Shown piece after piece: positions 42,841 through 51,540 of a stretch of DNA of 64,000 bases. The DNA comes from JANXVR01 sp034667405 (lineage in GTDB: Bacteria; Actinomycetota; UBA4738; HRBIN12). Every line of letters starts with the position of its first letter. The first letter of the stretch is position 1. Below the pieces are notes generated by a model. The model was not told the origin of the DNA, did not search any database, and worked only from the letters and a program-made list of their open reading frames with translations. The DNA is taken from assembly GCA_034667405.1 (NCBI GenBank), contig JAXDJX010000018.1, positions 186,001 to 250,000 on the forward strand, given 5' to 3'. Position numbers and translations under genes: made by a program.

Positions 42841-43643
42841 GCGAGCGCCTCCTGCCCCTCACCGGTTCGGCGTTCGGCGCCAACCCCTCGTTCATGGATC
42901 TCATCCGCAAGGTGGCCCCTGAGGCGCTTCCCGCCGCGCTCGTGGCCCCCTCCGGTGCACCCGGCCTCACAGACGTGCGTCACGGCACCACGGTCCTCGG
43001 CCTCAAGTACGCCGACGGGGTGATCATGGCCGGCGACCGCAGGGCGACGGCCGGTTACTCCATCGCCGACGCCAAGATGCGCAAGGTCTTCGCGGCAGAC
43101 GACTTCAGTGCCATCGCCATCGCGGGCGCTGCCGGCATGGCCCTGGACATGGTCAAACTCTTCCAGCTCGAACTGGAGCATTACGAGAAGCTCACCGGCG
43201 ATCGGTTGTCCCTTGAGGGGAAGGCGAACCGCCTGGCGCAGATGATCCGTGGCAACTTCCCGCTGGCGATGCAAGGCCTGGTCGTGGTGCCGCTGTTCGG
43301 AGGGTTCGATCTTCGTCGCGGCGAGGGAAGGATCTTCTACTACGACGCAACGGGCGGCCGGTGGGAGGAGGACGATTTCCAGACGAACGGAAGCGGGGGA
43401 CAGCCCGCAAAGAACTCACTGAAGAAGCGGTGGAAGCCGGGGTTGGGTCGTGAAGAGGCCATACGCGTCTCTGTTGAAGCCTTGATGGATGCGGCGGAGG
43501 ACGATGTCGCCACCGGCGGCCCGGATGTTGCACGCAAGATCTACCCGATCGTGTTGGCCGTGACCGCCACCGGTGCGGACGATGTGCCGCAGGACGAGGT
43601 TGCCGCCGCGGTCACGAGCGTCCTGGAGGAGCGAGCTCGATGA
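42837..43643 (+). CDS. prcB: Proteasome subunit beta
   Basis: 268 residues. Catalytic subunit of the 20S core. A propeptide of about 50 residues precedes the N-terminal nucleophile Thr in DVRHG-TTVLG (Thr51), which is exposed by self-cleavage. Family motifs VIMAGDRRATAGY, LELEHYEKLTG, MIRGNFPLAMQGL and ATGGPDVARKIYP are present, including the active-site Lys and Asp equivalents. It starts at GTG 42837 inside the pup stop and overlaps prcA by 4 bases. Confidence 0.97.
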   Translation: MSERLLPLTGSAFGANPSFMDLIRKVAPEALPAALVAPSGAPGLTDVRHGTTVLGLKYADGVIMAGDRRATAGYSIADAKMRKVFAADDFSAIAIAGAAGMALDMVKLFQLELEHYEKLTGDRLSLEGKANRLAQMIRGNFPLAMQGLVVVPLFGGFDLRRGEGRIFYYDATGGRWEEDDFQTNGSGGQPAKNSLKKRWKPGLGREEAIRVSVEALMDAAEDDVATGGPDVARKIYPIVLAVTATGADDVPQDEVAAAVTSVLEERAR

Positions 43644-44320
43644 GCTTCATGCCCTACGTCTCGCCCGACCAGATGATGAAGGACCGTTCGGAATATGCGC
43701 ACAAGGGGATCGCGCGAGGGCGTTCGGTCATCGGGGTGGAGTACAAGGACGGACTGCTGTTCATCGCGGAGAACCCGTCCGCGACCCTCCATAAGATCAG
43801 CGAGGTCTACGACCACATCGCGTTCGCCGGGGTGGGCAAGTACAGCGAATTCGAGGATCTGCGGATCGCCGGGATCCGGCTCGCGGACATGCGCGGGTAC
43901 TCCTACGGCCGCGAGGACGTCAAAGCCCGCGATCTGGCGAACGCGTACAGCCAAGCGCTCTCGACGATCTTCACCCAGCAGATGAAGCCCTACGAGGTGG
44001 AGATCCTCGTGGGAGAGGTCGACGGCGAGGCAGCCGGGACCACGCTCTACCACGTCATGTTCGACGGAAGCATCAATGACGAACACGGCACGGTGGCCAT
44101 CGGCGGACACGCCGAGGAGCTGAACGAAGCCCTCAAGAGCCGCTACGAGGCCGGCTGGGACCTGGCAACGGCGGTGAAGACCGCGGCTGAGGTCATCGGC
44201 GGACCTGAGGCCACCATCGCCCCGGATCAACTCGAAGCCGGGATCCTGGACCGAACGAAGACCCACCGGCGCAAGTTCCGCCGTCTCGACGACACCGAGA
44301 TCGCCGGGATCCTCGGCTGA
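43640..44320 (+). CDS. prcA: Proteasome subunit alpha
   Basis: 226 residues forming the outer gating rings of the 20S core. MSFMPYVSPDQMMKDRSEYAHKGIARGRSV is split here as start MSFMPYVSPDQMMKD and the conserved SEYAHKGIARG, the gating helix region. FAGVGKYSEFEDLR, DMRGYSYGREDV and EILVGE follow. No catalytic Thr, as expected. ATGA overlap with prcB ensures paired synthesis. Confidence 0.96.
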   Translation: MSFMPYVSPDQMMKDRSEYAHKGIARGRSVIGVEYKDGLLFIAENPSATLHKISEVYDHIAFAGVGKYSEFEDLRIAGIRLADMRGYSYGREDVKARDLANAYSQALSTIFTQQMKPYEVEILVGEVDGEAAGTTLYHVMFDGSINDEHGTVAIGGHAEELNEALKSRYEAGWDLATAVKTAAEVIGGPEATIAPDQLEAGILDRTKTHRRKFRRLDDTEIAGILG

Positions 44321-44355
44321 CGCCGCCTGGTCCCAGCCTGAACGCAGAAGCGCCC

Positions 44356-44361
44356 TAGACT
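44356..44361 (+). promoter_or_regulatory. -10 hexamer TAGACT of pafA
   Basis: TAGACT, 6 bases, ATG 44368, with no ribosome site: leaderless geometry. Confidence 0.55.
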
Positions 44362-44367
44362 CCTTGC

Positions 44368-45726
44368 ATGGACCGTCGGATCTTCGGCCTCGAGAACGAG
44401 TACGGCGTGACGTGTACCTTCCGCGGCCAGCGGCGCCTGAGTCCCGACGAGGTGGCCCGCTATCTCTTCCGCCGAGTGGTGCATTGGGGCCGTTCGTCCA
44501 ACGTGTTCTTGGAGAACGGAGCGAGGCTCTACCTGGACGTGGGATCGCATCCCGAATACGCCACCCCCGAGTGCGACGATGTGAAGGAACTGGTTGCCCA
44601 CGACAAGGCGGGGGAGCGGATCCTCGAGGGGCTGCTCGCCGCCGCGGAGATCAGGCTGCACGAGGAGGGCATCAGCGGGCAGGTCTACCTCTTCAAGAAC
44701 AACACGGACTCGGCCGGTAACTCCTACGGTTGCCATGAGAATTATCTGGTTGGGCGGCACGGGGAGTTCGCACGGATGGCCGATGTCCTGATCCCTTACT
44801 TCGTGACGCGGCAGATCTGGTGCGGTGCAGGCAAAGTCCTACACGGGCCGCGAGGGGCACAGTTCTGCATCAGCCAGAGGGCGGAGCACATCTGGGAGGG
44901 CGTGTCCAGCGCGACCACCCGTAGCCGGCCGATCATCAACACTCGCGATGAACCACACGCGGACGCCGAGCGCTACCGCCGTCTCCATGTAATCGTTGGG
45001 GATTCCAACATGAGCGAATGGACCACGTTCATGAAGGTGGGGATCACGGACCTGGTGCTCCGGATGCTGGAAGGCAACACGGTGATGCGCGACATGTCCC
45101 TCGAGAACCCGATCCGTGCCATCCGCGAGATCAGCCACGACCCCACCTGTGTACGGAAGGTGAAGCTGGCCAACGGCCGGGAAGTAACCGCGCTCGACAT
45201 GCAGTACGAGTACCACGAGAAGACGGCCCGATTCCTGGAGCGGAGGGGAACCGATGAGGTCTCGAAGCTCCTGGTGACCGAATGGGGAGAGGCACTTGAC
45301 GCTTTGAAGGTTGGTGAGCCCGAACGCTTGGCACGCCGGGTGGACTGGGTCACGAAGCGCCTCATGATCGAGCGATACATGGCCAAGCACGACCTCCCGC
45401 TGTCCTCACCGAAGGTTGCGCTCCTTGATCTGGCCTATCACGACGTGAACCGCGCCAGGGGTCTCTACTACCTGCTCGAGCGAGGCGGCAAGGTCGACAG
45501 GATCTGTGAAGACGCGGCGATCAACCTCGCGATGCGCGAACCACCGCAGTCCACGCGCGCCAAGCTCCGCGGAGACTTCATCCGTCAGGCGAAGGCGAAG
45601 CGTCGCGACTACACGGTGGACTGGGTCCACCTGAAGCTCAACGACCAAGCCCAGCGAACGGTTCTCTGCAAGGATCCATTCAAAAGCGTCGACGAACGGG
45701 TGGACCAACTCATCGCCCACATGTAG
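44368..45726 (+). CDS. pafA: Pup-protein ligase PafA
   Basis: 452 residues. Activates the C-terminal Glu of Pup with ATP and joins it to substrate lysines. MDRRIFGLENEYGVTCTF holds the metal-binding ENEYG motif and, unlike Dop, runs directly into RGQRRLSPDEVARYLF without the extra loop. KNNTDSAGNSYGCHENY, CISQRAEHIWEGVSS and NTRDEPHADAERYRRLHVI are also present. It is immediately followed by the convergent DUF3866 gene (3-base gap). Confidence 0.97.
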   Translation: MDRRIFGLENEYGVTCTFRGQRRLSPDEVARYLFRRVVHWGRSSNVFLENGARLYLDVGSHPEYATPECDDVKELVAHDKAGERILEGLLAAAEIRLHEEGISGQVYLFKNNTDSAGNSYGCHENYLVGRHGEFARMADVLIPYFVTRQIWCGAGKVLHGPRGAQFCISQRAEHIWEGVSSATTRSRPIINTRDEPHADAERYRRLHVIVGDSNMSEWTTFMKVGITDLVLRMLEGNTVMRDMSLENPIRAIREISHDPTCVRKVKLANGREVTALDMQYEYHEKTARFLERRGTDEVSKLLVTEWGEALDALKVGEPERLARRVDWVTKRLMIERYMAKHDLPLSSPKVALLDLAYHDVNRARGLYYLLERGGKVDRICEDAAINLAMREPPQSTRAKLRGDFIRQAKAKRRDYTVDWVHLKLNDQAQRTVLCKDPFKSVDERVDQLIAHM

Positions 45727-45729
45727 CGG

Positions 45730-46848
45730 TTAGGGCGTATCGGAACGCCACCGTCGGTTCGAGTCGGCCAGGCGGCCGGCCAGGACACCGGCGGACCCGG
45801 CCGCGAGCCAGAATGCCGGGTCTTCCTCAATCGATCGACCCATCGAACGCACCTCCACGGCGCGGTCGTGGAGTTCCTCGAGCGCGGGCCGGCCGTCGAC
45901 GTCGACCAGCTGGTGCGTCTCTTCGAGCTTCGCAGCGCGCAGGGCGCTCCAGACCGCCGCGCGCTGTTCGGCATCCGCCAGGGACGGAACGGGAACGTTC
46001 ACGTCGACCTTGCAGACATCACGCAGGATCGTGAGGGAGTGATGCGACAGCCCTCGATGACGGTCACGCCGGTCGGCGAAGCTGATGCGGAGCGCGGGCA
46101 CCGGCTTGCCACCCAGGGTATGTGCCGCGTTCAGGGTGTTGCCGCTTCCGAGCGCGCTCACGCCCCACGTTGTGTCGGTGCCGAGGTTCCCGGGGCCATC
46201 GGCGACCACGACGACCTCGGCCTCCAGGATCTCTACGGCAGCGAGCATGCCCGTCCACACCGTGACCGCTTCGAGTTCCCCGCCGAACACCTGACCACAG
46301 CTGATCCACCCGTCGAGCAGTCCGACATCGCGAAGCCGGGGCACCAGCCGCGAGAATCCTCCGGCAAGTGCGGCACCGTCGGTCATGACGTAGACGACCC
46401 TGCACCCTCCGCCGGCTCGTTTCGCGCCCGCTGCGATCGCCGCTACCATGGAATGCAGGGGCGCGCACACGACGGGGGTCTGCAGCAGTCCTTTCGAGCT
46501 CTCGAGGAGATCGCGATGTGTTTCCTCGACGGAGGACACCGGCACCTGGTGGGGCAGATAGCGTCCCTTCATGATGTGTCCCGGCGCGAGGACGTCGGTC
46601 GGATCACGTCCCTCCACGGCGACGACGAAGTGGACGCCACCCGTGCCCAGGCCAAGTTCGATGGCGGTGGTGTTGAGGATCACCGTGTCGCCTGCCCGAA
46701 CATCGCCAACCAACGCCGGGTAGGCGAGCGCCGGTTCCACGCGGTCGTCCAAGGCCACGTCAAGTTCCACGGCTCCGGGGCGGACGGTTCCCACCCTCGT
46801 CACGACGCCGCGGCGAAGACGGATCATGGATGTTCCCGGAGGCCGCAC
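45730..46848 (-). CDS. DUF3866 family protein
   Basis: 372 residues, cytoplasmic, function unknown. Characteristic stretches: DTVILNTTAIELGLGTGG, GHIMKGRYLPHQ, VVYVMTDGAALAGGFSRLV, VTVWTGMLAAVEIL, GPGNLGTDTTWGVSALGSG, HHSLTILRDVC. I recognise this as DUF3866, seen in actinobacteria and firmicutes. The last 60 residues (ELHDRAVEVRSMG...DPAFWLAAGSAGVLAG) resemble the small protein at 9255-9533. GTG 46848 is the longest start; ATG 46827 (MIRLRRGVVTRVG) is an alternative. Divergent from pafB. Confidence 0.8.
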   Translation of the reverse strand: MRPPGTSMIRLRRGVVTRVGTVRPGAVELDVALDDRVEPALAYPALVGDVRAGDTVILNTTAIELGLGTGGVHFVVAVEGRDPTDVLAPGHIMKGRYLPHQVPVSSVEETHRDLLESSKGLLQTPVVCAPLHSMVAAIAAGAKRAGGGCRVVYVMTDGAALAGGFSRLVPRLRDVGLLDGWISCGQVFGGELEAVTVWTGMLAAVEILEAEVVVVADGPGNLGTDTTWGVSALGSGNTLNAAHTLGGKPVPALRISFADRRDRHRGLSHHSLTILRDVCKVDVNVPVPSLADAEQRAAVWSALRAAKLEETHQLVDVDGRPALEELHDRAVEVRSMGRSIEEDPAFWLAAGSAGVLAGRLADSNRRWRSDTP

Positions 46849-46858
46849 ATAGCCCCGC

Positions 46859-46864
46859 TATGAT
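46859..46864 (+). promoter_or_regulatory. -10 hexamer TATGAT of pafB
   Basis: TATGAT, 9 bases before ATG 46874, in a 25-base divergent region shared with the DUF3866 gene. Confidence 0.45.
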
Positions 46865-46873
46865 GCCGCAACG

Positions 46874-47836
46874 ATGGCGGGGCAGGACGGGATGGAGCCG
46901 CTCGAACGGCTGCTGAATCTGGTTGGCCTGCTGCTTGACACCGAGCACCCGCTCACGTTCGAACAGATCAGCGACACCCTGGACGCCTATCGGGCCCAGA
47001 ACACCGACACCGCCAAGCGGATGTTCGAACGCGACAAGGACATCCTGCGCGAGTACGGCGTGCCGCTGGAACTCCGCGATCTGGACGCCTGGGGTGGGGA
47101 ACAGGGCTATCTCATCCCGAAAGAGCTCTACTACCTCCCGGAGATCGCGTTCACGCCGGAGGAGCTCGGGTCCCTGCTGGTGGCTGCACAGGGCGGCGGG
47201 GGAGAGACCCCAGTGGAACAGGCGGCGCAGAAGCTCCTCTACGGCGCCGACGGGGGGGCGCTCGCGGGACTCTCGGGCGGTCCGCTCGCCGCGGGCAGCG
47301 ATGCGCGCGGGGCCTTGTTGCTGGACACCGCCCGGGCGGCGCAAGACCGTCGACGGGTGCGGTTCGGGTATCGGACCTCCCAGGGCAAGACGTCCGAGCG
47401 CGACGTCGATGCGTTAGCCGTAGTGTTCGGTCGGGGACATTGGTACCTGGTGGGCCACGACCGCGAGCGGGACGACACCCGCGCGTTCCGCCTGTCGCGA
47501 TTCCTCGGGGACCTCGTCGACGCCGGGGAAGGGGTCGGTCCGCCGCCCGGCTTCTCGGCAGCCGACCATGTGGAGCGCGGACCCTGGGTTCCCGGCGGTG
47601 AGGAGCTCGCGGCCGTGGCGTTCGCCCCCGACATCGCGTGGGCTGCGGCGAATTCGCTCCGAGGCGCGTTTACTCGTGGCCCAAGGGACGACGGCTGGGT
47701 CGTCGTCGAGATCCCGATGTCCGACGAGCACGAGATGGCGGGGTGGATCCTCGGCTTCGGCGCCGACGCCGAGGTCCTGGAACCGAACGAACTCCGCGCG
47801 AACGTGGTGGCACGGCTCGAGGCCGTTCGTGGCTGA
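46874..47836 (+). CDS. pafB: WYL-domain transcriptional regulator PafB
   Basis: 320 residues. N-terminal winged helix (LERLLNLVGLLLDTEHPLTFEQI), WYL domain around residues 150-225 (RRVRFGYRT...FGRGHWYLVGHDRERDDTRAFRLSRF) and a WCX C-terminal extension. With PafC it forms the DNA-damage-responsive activator known from mycobacteria, thought to sense single-stranded DNA through WYL. Position downstream of pafA and upstream of tat genes matches other actinobacteria. It overlaps pafC by 8 bases. Confidence 0.92.
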   Translation: MAGQDGMEPLERLLNLVGLLLDTEHPLTFEQISDTLDAYRAQNTDTAKRMFERDKDILREYGVPLELRDLDAWGGEQGYLIPKELYYLPEIAFTPEELGSLLVAAQGGGGETPVEQAAQKLLYGADGGALAGLSGGPLAAGSDARGALLLDTARAAQDRRRVRFGYRTSQGKTSERDVDALAVVFGRGHWYLVGHDRERDDTRAFRLSRFLGDLVDAGEGVGPPPGFSAADHVERGPWVPGGEELAAVAFAPDIAWAAANSLRGAFTRGPRDDGWVVVEIPMSDEHEMAGWILGFGADAEVLEPNELRANVVARLEAVRG

Positions 47837-48809
47837 GAAGCGGGCGCGCACCCGCACCGTGCCGAAGACCTCCGAGCGACTCGGACGGATGCTGGTCGTC
47901 GTTCCCTACCTGGTGCAGCACCAAGGGGCGCAGCTGACGGAGGTGGCTCGGCTGTTCGATGTCCCCGTCGATCAGTTGCGCCGGGACCTGAACCTGCTCT
48001 TTATGTCCGGATTGCCCCCTTATGGGCCCGGCGATCTCATCGATGTGGACGTGGACGAGGACGGCGGCATCTGGATCACCATGGCCGACCATTTCGCTCG
48101 GCCCCTCCGCCTCACACGAGCCGAAGCGCTCGCGCTCTACCTTCGGGGGACCGAGCTGCTCTCGGCGCCGGGGCTTTCCGGGGCGCCTGCGCTTGCCTCC
48201 GCCTTGAAGAAGCTCCGCGACACGCTCGGCCCGGACACGCTCGGCGATCCGGCCGCGATCCAAGGGTCGGCGGCGGGGATCCCTCCCCAGCACCTGGAGG
48301 CCCTCCGGCGTGCTGCGGCCGAGCACCAGCAGCTTCGGATCGACTACTTCGCCGCCTCGACGCATGCGTGGTCGACCCGAACCATCGACCCAGAGGAGGT
48401 CTTCTCCAGCATGGGCAACTGGTACGTGGCCGCATGGGACGTCGATCAGGACTCGGAGCGACTGTTCCGCGCCGACAGGGTCCGGGCGGCCTCACCTACG
48501 GGGACGAGATTCCTGCCACGCGGGTTGGAAGGAGCGGGGCGGAAGCTCTACACACCCAGCGGCGGCGAGCAGACCGTTCGGCTGCGGTTGGCGCCCGGGG
48601 CGCGGTGGATCGCCGAGTACTACGCGACGACCGACCATGTTGAGCTGGATGACGGTTCGCTCGAAGCCAGCCTGCCGGCCAAACAGCTGGATTGGGTGGC
48701 GAACCTCCTCCTGCGGGTGGGGTCGCACGCGGAGGTCCTGGACCCTCCCCAGCTGATCGACCTGGTGAAAGAGCAGGCTCGGAGAGCCCTGCAGAACTAC
48801 GGTCGGTAA
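47829..48809 (+). CDS. pafC: WYL-domain transcriptional regulator PafC
   Basis: 326 residues, partner of PafB. I choose GTG 47829 (VAEKRARTRT), overlapping the pafB stop. Helix-turn-helix in TSERLGRMLVVVPYLVQHQG and LTEVARLFDVPVDQLRRDL, WYL domain near residues 165-225 (LRIDYFAAS...FSSMGNWYVAAWDVDQD ... LFRADRV), WCX domain at the end. Expected targets are promoters with TTGTCRGTG-N8-TANNNT; candidate sites occur at uvrA, uvrB and uvrC in this window. Confidence 0.92.
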   Translation: MAEKRARTRTVPKTSERLGRMLVVVPYLVQHQGAQLTEVARLFDVPVDQLRRDLNLLFMSGLPPYGPGDLIDVDVDEDGGIWITMADHFARPLRLTRAEALALYLRGTELLSAPGLSGAPALASALKKLRDTLGPDTLGDPAAIQGSAAGIPPQHLEALRRAAAEHQQLRIDYFAASTHAWSTRTIDPEEVFSSMGNWYVAAWDVDQDSERLFRADRVRAASPTGTRFLPRGLEGAGRKLYTPSGGEQTVRLRLAPGARWIAEYYATTDHVELDDGSLEASLPAKQLDWVANLLLRVGSHAEVLDPPQLIDLVKEQARRALQNYGR

Positions 48810-48825
48810 CCAGCCCGAATGGGGT

Positions 48826-48849
48826 AGCCCCGACCGGGGGACAGGGGCT
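48826..48849 (+). repeat. Short inverted repeat after pafC
   Basis: AGCCCC (48826-48831) and GGGGCT (48844-48849) with a G-rich 12-base loop. Weak terminator-like hairpin between pafC and the zinc-ribbon gene. Confidence 0.3.
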
Positions 48850-48886
48850 CAAGCCTGACGCCTGGGCCGCCGATAGCTCCCTTGAG

Positions 48887-49270
48887 ATGACAACTATCCG
48901 CACAACGTGCCCCCGATGTGGCGAAGTGGACATGGGTCCCGAAGCCATCCTTCTCTCGGTCAAGCAGAACGGCCGGGAAGGCAGCTACCGCTTCACGTGC
49001 CCCACGTGCATGGACGACGTCGAGAAGCGGGCCGATCGTAAGATCGTCGCGCTCCTGGTCTCGGCAGGCGTCGACCTCGATCCCGGTCAGGACGCGCTGG
49101 AGGGTATCGGGCCGGGCTTCGCCGAATCGCTCTTCGACCACGAAGAGGCCGAAGGCAGCCGCATGACGGGTCCCTCGTTCAGCATCGACGACGTGATCGA
49201 ATTCCACTTCATGCTCGAGGACGACGCGTACATCCGCGAATTCCTCGCAGGAAGCAGCGAAGGCGCCTGA
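48887..49270 (+). CDS. Small zinc-ribbon protein of unknown function
   Basis: 127 residues. ATG 48887 (MTTIRTTCPRCGEVDM) is chosen because the zinc ribbon begins there. CPRC at about 8-11 and CPTC near 38-41 form a C4 zinc site within the first 45 residues. The rest is acidic and helical (IEFHFMLEDDAYIREFL). A TAGCTC hexamer 7 bases upstream hints at a leaderless start but lacks the final T. It sits between pafC and tatA; the reason is unknown. Confidence 0.65.
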   Translation: MTTIRTTCPRCGEVDMGPEAILLSVKQNGREGSYRFTCPTCMDDVEKRADRKIVALLVSAGVDLDPGQDALEGIGPGFAESLFDHEEAEGSRMTGPSFSIDDVIEFHFMLEDDAYIREFLAGSSEGA

Positions 49271-49284
49271 TCAGCTCGCTGCGC

Positions 49285-49290
49285 TAGCAT
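49285..49290 (+). promoter_or_regulatory. -10 hexamer TAGCAT of the small membrane protein gene
   Basis: TAGCAT, 7 bases, ATG 49298; no ribosome site. Leaderless geometry. Confidence 0.5.
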
Positions 49291-49297
49291 TGCCCGC

Positions 49298-49519
49298 ATG
49301 TCCACCTGGGTCACGGTTTGGTTCGTCATCGGGCTGATCTCCGCATCGGCCGTCGTGATCTGCCTCGTTGGGCTCGTCAAACACCTGCTGGTCCTGAACC
49401 GAACCCTGAAGGTGTTCCAGGAGGAAGTCGCGCCCGTGGCAGCCGAGATCGCGGCCGGCAGCTCGCGGGCCTCCTCCAACGTCTCGAACCTCACACCTCC
49501 GGGCACCCCGGGCCGATAG
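49298..49519 (+). CDS. Small single-pass membrane protein
   Basis: 73 residues: one N-terminal helix (VTVWFVIGLISASAVVICLVGLV), then an amphipathic segment (LNRTLKVFQEEVAPVAAEI) and a Ser/Pro-rich tail. The layout is reminiscent of TatA-like or DUF948-like small proteins but lacks a Tat motif. Located just before tatA. No function assigned. Confidence 0.55.
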   Translation: MSTWVTVWFVIGLISASAVVICLVGLVKHLLVLNRTLKVFQEEVAPVAAEIAAGSSRASSNVSNLTPPGTPGR

Positions 49520-49562
49520 GCGGGCAGTAGGATAGGCCCCGGCCTCCGCGGCCACTCCCGAC

Positions 49563-49952
49563 ATGTTCAATATCGGAACCCCAGAGATGGTGCTCATCGC
49601 GTTCATCGCCCTCGTTGTCGTGGGGCCGCAACGCTTGCCGAGCCTATTCCGGCAGATCGGGCGGGGGTTGGCGCAGTTCCGGCAGATCCAGGACGACGTT
49701 AAGGACATGGTGAAGCTGGACCAGTACATCGACCTGAAGGACCCTGAGGGCGACTTCATCAAGCCCCAGGCACCGAAGCCGACGCCCCACACCAGCCGCG
49801 CCTCCCCGGCCGACGATCTGCCGGACCTTAGCGGGGGTGCCGACCAGGTTTCGCCCAACGGTTCCGAGGAGCCCGATCACGGCGGCGACGCCGTGGGCTA
49901 CACGCCGACCCCCGAGTTCGATGACGACGAACCGCCGCTGAGCGCGCCATGA
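49563..49952 (+). CDS. tatA: Twin-arginine translocase subunit TatA/TatB
   Basis: 129 residues. Short N-terminal helix MVLIAFIALVVVGPQRLP with the hinge and FRQIGRGLAQFRQIQDDV amphipathic helix; Glu in GTPEM rather than a Gly-rich start. The long acidic, Pro-rich C-tail is closer to TatB than to minimal TatA, so subunit type is uncertain. TAGGAT lies at 49528-49533. ATGA overlap with tatC. Confidence 0.85.
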   Translation: MFNIGTPEMVLIAFIALVVVGPQRLPSLFRQIGRGLAQFRQIQDDVKDMVKLDQYIDLKDPEGDFIKPQAPKPTPHTSRASPADDLPDLSGGADQVSPNGSEEPDHGGDAVGYTPTPEFDDDEPPLSAP

Positions 49953-50734
49953 CGGTGATCCCGAGGTTCCGTCGGAAGGAGCCATCCGCGCCGACGGGAA
50001 CGATGACGGTGATGGAGCACCTCGAAGAGCTCCGCCATCGGATCGTCGTCTCGGCTTTGGCGATCCTGGCGGGTGCGGTGGGCGGCTGGTTCCTCTACAA
50101 CCGTGTGATCACGTTCATGCAGCGGCCGTACTGCGACTACGTGAAATCCGTCCCTCCGGGGCAGCGGCCCATCGGCGGAGGCTGCAAGCTGATATTCAGC
50201 GGGATGCTGGACGGGATGCTGGTCAAGGTCCAGCTCGTGTTCTACCTGGGATGCGTGCTGGCGCTCCCCATCCTCCTCTATCAACTCTGGGGGTTCATCG
50301 TTCCCGGGCTGAAGGAACGCGAACGGAAGATGGTCGTCCCATTCATCACGAGTTCCCTGCTCCTCTTCGCCGCCGGCGTGGCGGTCGCGATCATCACCCT
50401 CCCGAAGGCTCTGGAGTTCCTCCTGGGGTTCAACAATCCGAGCGTCGCGTCGCCCCTCATCTCGGTGACCCAGTACGTCACTTTCTACGTCCTTGTGGCG
50501 ATCGCGTTCGGGGTGTCGTTCCTATTCCCCGTGGTGCTCGTCTTCCTGCAGATCGTGGGTGTCCTGCATAGTGCACAGCTCCGCTCGACCCGGCGTTACT
50601 CGGTCCTGGGGATCGCGATCTTCGCGGCAGTGATCACACCGAGCTCGGATCCCTACACGATGCTCGCTCTCATGATCCCGATGGTGCTGTTCTACGAGGC
50701 GGCTATCATCGTCGGTCGCGCTATGAAGAAATAG
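49949..50734 (+). CDS. tatC: Twin-arginine translocase subunit TatC
   Basis: 261 residues, six helices. MTVMEHLEELRHRIVVSALA is the N-terminal signal-peptide recognition region with the conserved Glu; FIVPGLKERERKMV follows. The C-terminal SSDPYTMLALMIPMVLFYE is diagnostic. It forms the receptor of the Tat export channel for folded proteins. Confidence 0.96.
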   Translation: MTVIPRFRRKEPSAPTGTMTVMEHLEELRHRIVVSALAILAGAVGGWFLYNRVITFMQRPYCDYVKSVPPGQRPIGGGCKLIFSGMLDGMLVKVQLVFYLGCVLALPILLYQLWGFIVPGLKERERKMVVPFITSSLLLFAAGVAVAIITLPKALEFLLGFNNPSVASPLISVTQYVTFYVLVAIAFGVSFLFPVVLVFLQIVGVLHSAQLRSTRRYSVLGIAIFAAVITPSSDPYTMLALMIPMVLFYEAAIIVGRAMKK

Positions 50735-50741
50735 GAGCCAG

Positions 50742-51524
50742 ATGGCCATCAAGGGTAAGAAGTCCAAGTCGAAGCCGAAGGGGCCGGTCCGGGCTCCACG
50801 CCGCGAAGTGGTTGCCCTCCCGACGCCGTTCCTGCAGCGGCGTCCCGTGCAGCTGGTCTTGGCCGGCATCCTTGGCCTCTTGATCTTCTGGTTCGGGGTG
50901 TGGATCACGAACGGCTTGCGCGCAGAGGACAAGAAGAAGGCGGCCGACCATGCGCAGGCCGTGAAGACCGCGCAGGCGGCCAAACAGAAACTCGCCGTGC
51001 AGTCGTGGAAAGGCACCGTCGATGCGGCTGTCGGTGACATCGGTGCCGCCCCGACGGGATCCGGCGATCCCACGATCTTCACCGATCTGACGGCGGCGGC
51101 GGCCTCCCTCGAGAAGGGCGTCGCTCCATCCGGTCTGACCAAGACCCTTGCCGAAGCCCCGGTGAACGCCAAGAAGGCGGCGAAGAAGCTCAACGCGGTG
51201 GACATCCCCACGAAGATCGTTCAGGGGAAGGGGTTCGACGTGGTGACGACCAACAGCCTCATCGGCTCCAAGTCGCAGATGTTGGTCGGGTTGGATCTCT
51301 ACGGGCAGTCAGCCGCACTGTTGCAACTCGCCGCTGATGCCTCCGGCACCACGCAGAAAGCCCTCGCGGCCGAAGCAGCGAAACTCCAAACGTCGGCGGC
51401 TGCCGAATTCAACGACGGGTGGCGCCAGCTTCAGGAGGCCCTGGCATCGGTCGGGATCTTCCCGCCGCCACCGAGCGGCGTCCCCGGCCCCACGGGCGGC
51501 CTCGGCGGATTCACCGGGTCCTAG
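50742..51524 (+). CDS. Membrane-anchored Ala/Lys-rich protein of unknown function
   Basis: 260 residues. Very basic cytoplasmic start (KGKKSKSKPKGPVRAPRRE), one transmembrane helix (VQLVLAGILGLLIFWFGVWI, about 37-56), then an outside helical domain rich in Ala and Lys, and a Pro/Gly-rich end. It begins 7 bases after tatC with a GGAG site, so it shares the tat operon. No family recognised; it may be an envelope helper or a Tat-linked protein. Confidence 0.6.
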   Translation: MAIKGKKSKSKPKGPVRAPRREVVALPTPFLQRRPVQLVLAGILGLLIFWFGVWITNGLRAEDKKKAADHAQAVKTAQAAKQKLAVQSWKGTVDAAVGDIGAAPTGSGDPTIFTDLTAAAASLEKGVAPSGLTKTLAEAPVNAKKAAKKLNAVDIPTKIVQGKGFDVVTTNSLIGSKSQMLVGLDLYGQSAALLQLAADASGTTQKALAAEAAKLQTSAAAEFNDGWRQLQEALASVGIFPPPPSGVPGPTGGLGGFTGS

Positions 51525-51540
51525 GCCGCATGTGGTGCGC

